Both the position numbers and the translations under genes were made by a program. Source: CALSMU01 sp963926405 (GTDB taxonomy: Bacteria; Bacteroidota; Bacteroidia; Flavobacteriales_D; Parvicellaceae). Taken from it: a DNA stretch of 16,638 bases. Positions 15,796-16,638 of this stretch are shown piece after piece. Below the pieces are notes generated by a model that worked only from the letters and a program-made list of their open reading frames with translations, did not search any database and was not told the DNA's origin. Numbering within the stretch: the stretch's first letter is position 1; the number at the start of each line of letters is the position of its first letter. The DNA lies in NCBI GenBank assembly GCA_963926405.1, contig CAWUXI010000117.1:1-16638 (forward strand), in the 5' to 3' direction.

Positions 15796-16638
15796 ATGAT
15801 TATGAAATATAAAAAAATAAAACTACTGGCGTTAGTTCTCTTTTTTGGAGTGAGCACAAGCTATGCACAAGTAAGTATTGGTGATCGACCAACTCCGGAT
15901 TCAGCTGCTATTTTGGATTTAAGGAATACTAGTGACCTGGGGTTATTGCTACCTACAGCTACTGTTAACCCAGGAGCTTTGGATGACGCTGATGTTATAC
16001 CCTTAGGGATGTTATATTATTATGAAGGAAATCTTTTTTTGAAAGACTCAATAAACACCAGCTCTCCAACTGACGATTTCACGGGTGTTACACCTTGGAA
16101 AAGTATTTTTACTGGAGTCAAACCAGTTAACGTTTATTTTAACCCTACAGGCTACACAGGAGTTGGAATTGGAATTGATGGAAGTGATAATTTAAATATT
16201 AAAGCAAACTTACACGTAGCAAAAGACGGCACCGTTGTGAAGGAAGTGAATGTTGGAGCAACTTCTGCATCTTTTCTAATCGGAGATTCTGATGCTGATA
16301 TACACATGGAACTTGATAATGATGAAATATTAGTTAAAACAAACACAAATACGCCAGGAACACTTAAATTACAAGAAGGTGGTGGAACTGTTCAGGTTGG
16401 AAAGGCAACAGCTTTGGTGACAGGTGAGTCAGTAGCTAAACTTAATGTATATGGAGCAATACAGCAAGATGGTCATGATTTGATTCCTAAAGGTACAGTT
16501 GTGATGTGGTATGGAGCCTTTGATGCTAATGGCAACCCTTTACTTGACAATGTTGCTAATTTAAACTGGCATATTTGTGACGGAAGTACTGGAACTCCAA
16601 ATTTATCTGGCCAATTTGTTGAAGGTGTTACTATGACA
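15796..16638 (+). CDS. Secreted phage-tail-collar-like protein, cut off by the window end
   Basis: The open frame begins at ATG 15796 (or Met3 at 15802), 5 nt after the FnIII gene, and runs 281 codons to the window edge without a stop. Residues 1-25 form a signal peptide ending SYAQ. Next comes VSIGDRPTPDSAAILDLRN and GLLLPTA, the SIG..P..SA.LDL..G.L.P motif often seen at the N-termini of Bacteroidota surface and tail-fibre-like proteins. A Gly/Asn/Asp-rich middle part (about 100-225) looks like short beta segments. From residue 230, IPKGTVVMWYGA, then NWHICDG (Cys261) and TPNLSGQFVEG match the tail-collar/receptor-binding domain, though the usual PxGW before the LCDG-type motif is NW here. 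The signal peptide argues for a cell-surface adhesin rather than a prophage fibre. No other phage gene is present. The missing C-terminus could hold more domains. Confidence 0.8.
   Translation, partial: MIMKYKKIKLLALVLFFGVSTSYAQVSIGDRPTPDSAAILDLRNTSDLGLLLPTATVNPGALDDADVIPLGMLYYYEGNLFLKDSINTSSPTDDFTGVTPWKSIFTGVKPVNVYFNPTGYTGVGIGIDGSDNLNIKANLHVAKDGTVVKEVNVGATSASFLIGDSDADIHMELDNDEILVKTNTNTPGTLKLQEGGGTVQVGKATALVTGESVAKLNVYGAIQQDGHDLIPKGTVVMWYGAFDANGNPLLDNVANLNWHICDGSTGTPNLSGQFVEGVTMT

Noticed and set aside
15796..16638. Start of an integrated prophage
   Set aside because: Only a collar-like domain is seen, on a protein with a signal peptide, spaced 5 nt from a surface-protein gene. There is no integrase, capsid, attachment site or tRNA in the window.

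Overview
The window looks like chromosomal DNA from a Bacteroidota bacterium, probably from the Flavobacteriia side. The DNA is AT-rich. There are no strong Shine-Dalgarno sites. Two upstream regions carry Bacteroidota-type promoter elements (TTG, about 20 nt, then TAnnTTTG). The leucyl-tRNA synthetase has the long lineage-specific insertions I know from Bacteroides-type enzymes, and the secreted proteins resemble Bacteroidota surface proteins. Every gene I can support lies on the + strand.

Left part (1-3667): a rho-independent terminator of an upstream unit, a small 81-residue gene of unknown function, and leuS. leuS is full length and open, but about 150 residues are inserted in frame at the start of its CP1 editing domain. 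The insert encodes a DUF559/Vsr-like PD-(D/E)XK nuclease domain with its key residues present. It is bracketed by two related GC-rich imperfect palindromes. This looks like a mobile endonuclease cassette carried as an extra protein domain inside an essential enzyme, with no intein motifs.

Right part (3668-16638): after a 180-nt gap holding a promoter-like element and an overlapping inverted repeat, four tightly packed genes follow, all encoding proteins with signal peptides. They are a 553-residue outer-membrane beta-barrel candidate; a 2763-residue protein whose ATG overlaps the barrel gene's stop codon (TAATG); a 661-residue protein of fibronectin-III-like repeats starting 4 nt later; and a protein, cut off by the window end, with a Bacteroidota surface-protein N-terminal motif and a phage-tail-collar-like domain. 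None of the three complete proteins shows a type IX secretion C-terminal domain. The arrangement suggests one surface apparatus or adhesin built from a barrel, a giant repeat protein and accessory binding proteins; that is inference.

The giant protein is the most unusual gene product. Between an N-terminal region with FnIII-like domains and a glycine-rich, strand-rich C-terminal region that ends in Phe, it carries about 1,280 residues of beta-hairpin repeats. These come in two classes: units of about 20-23 residues, then units of about 15-18 residues arranged in 66-residue blocks. I do not recognise this repeat architecture as a named family.
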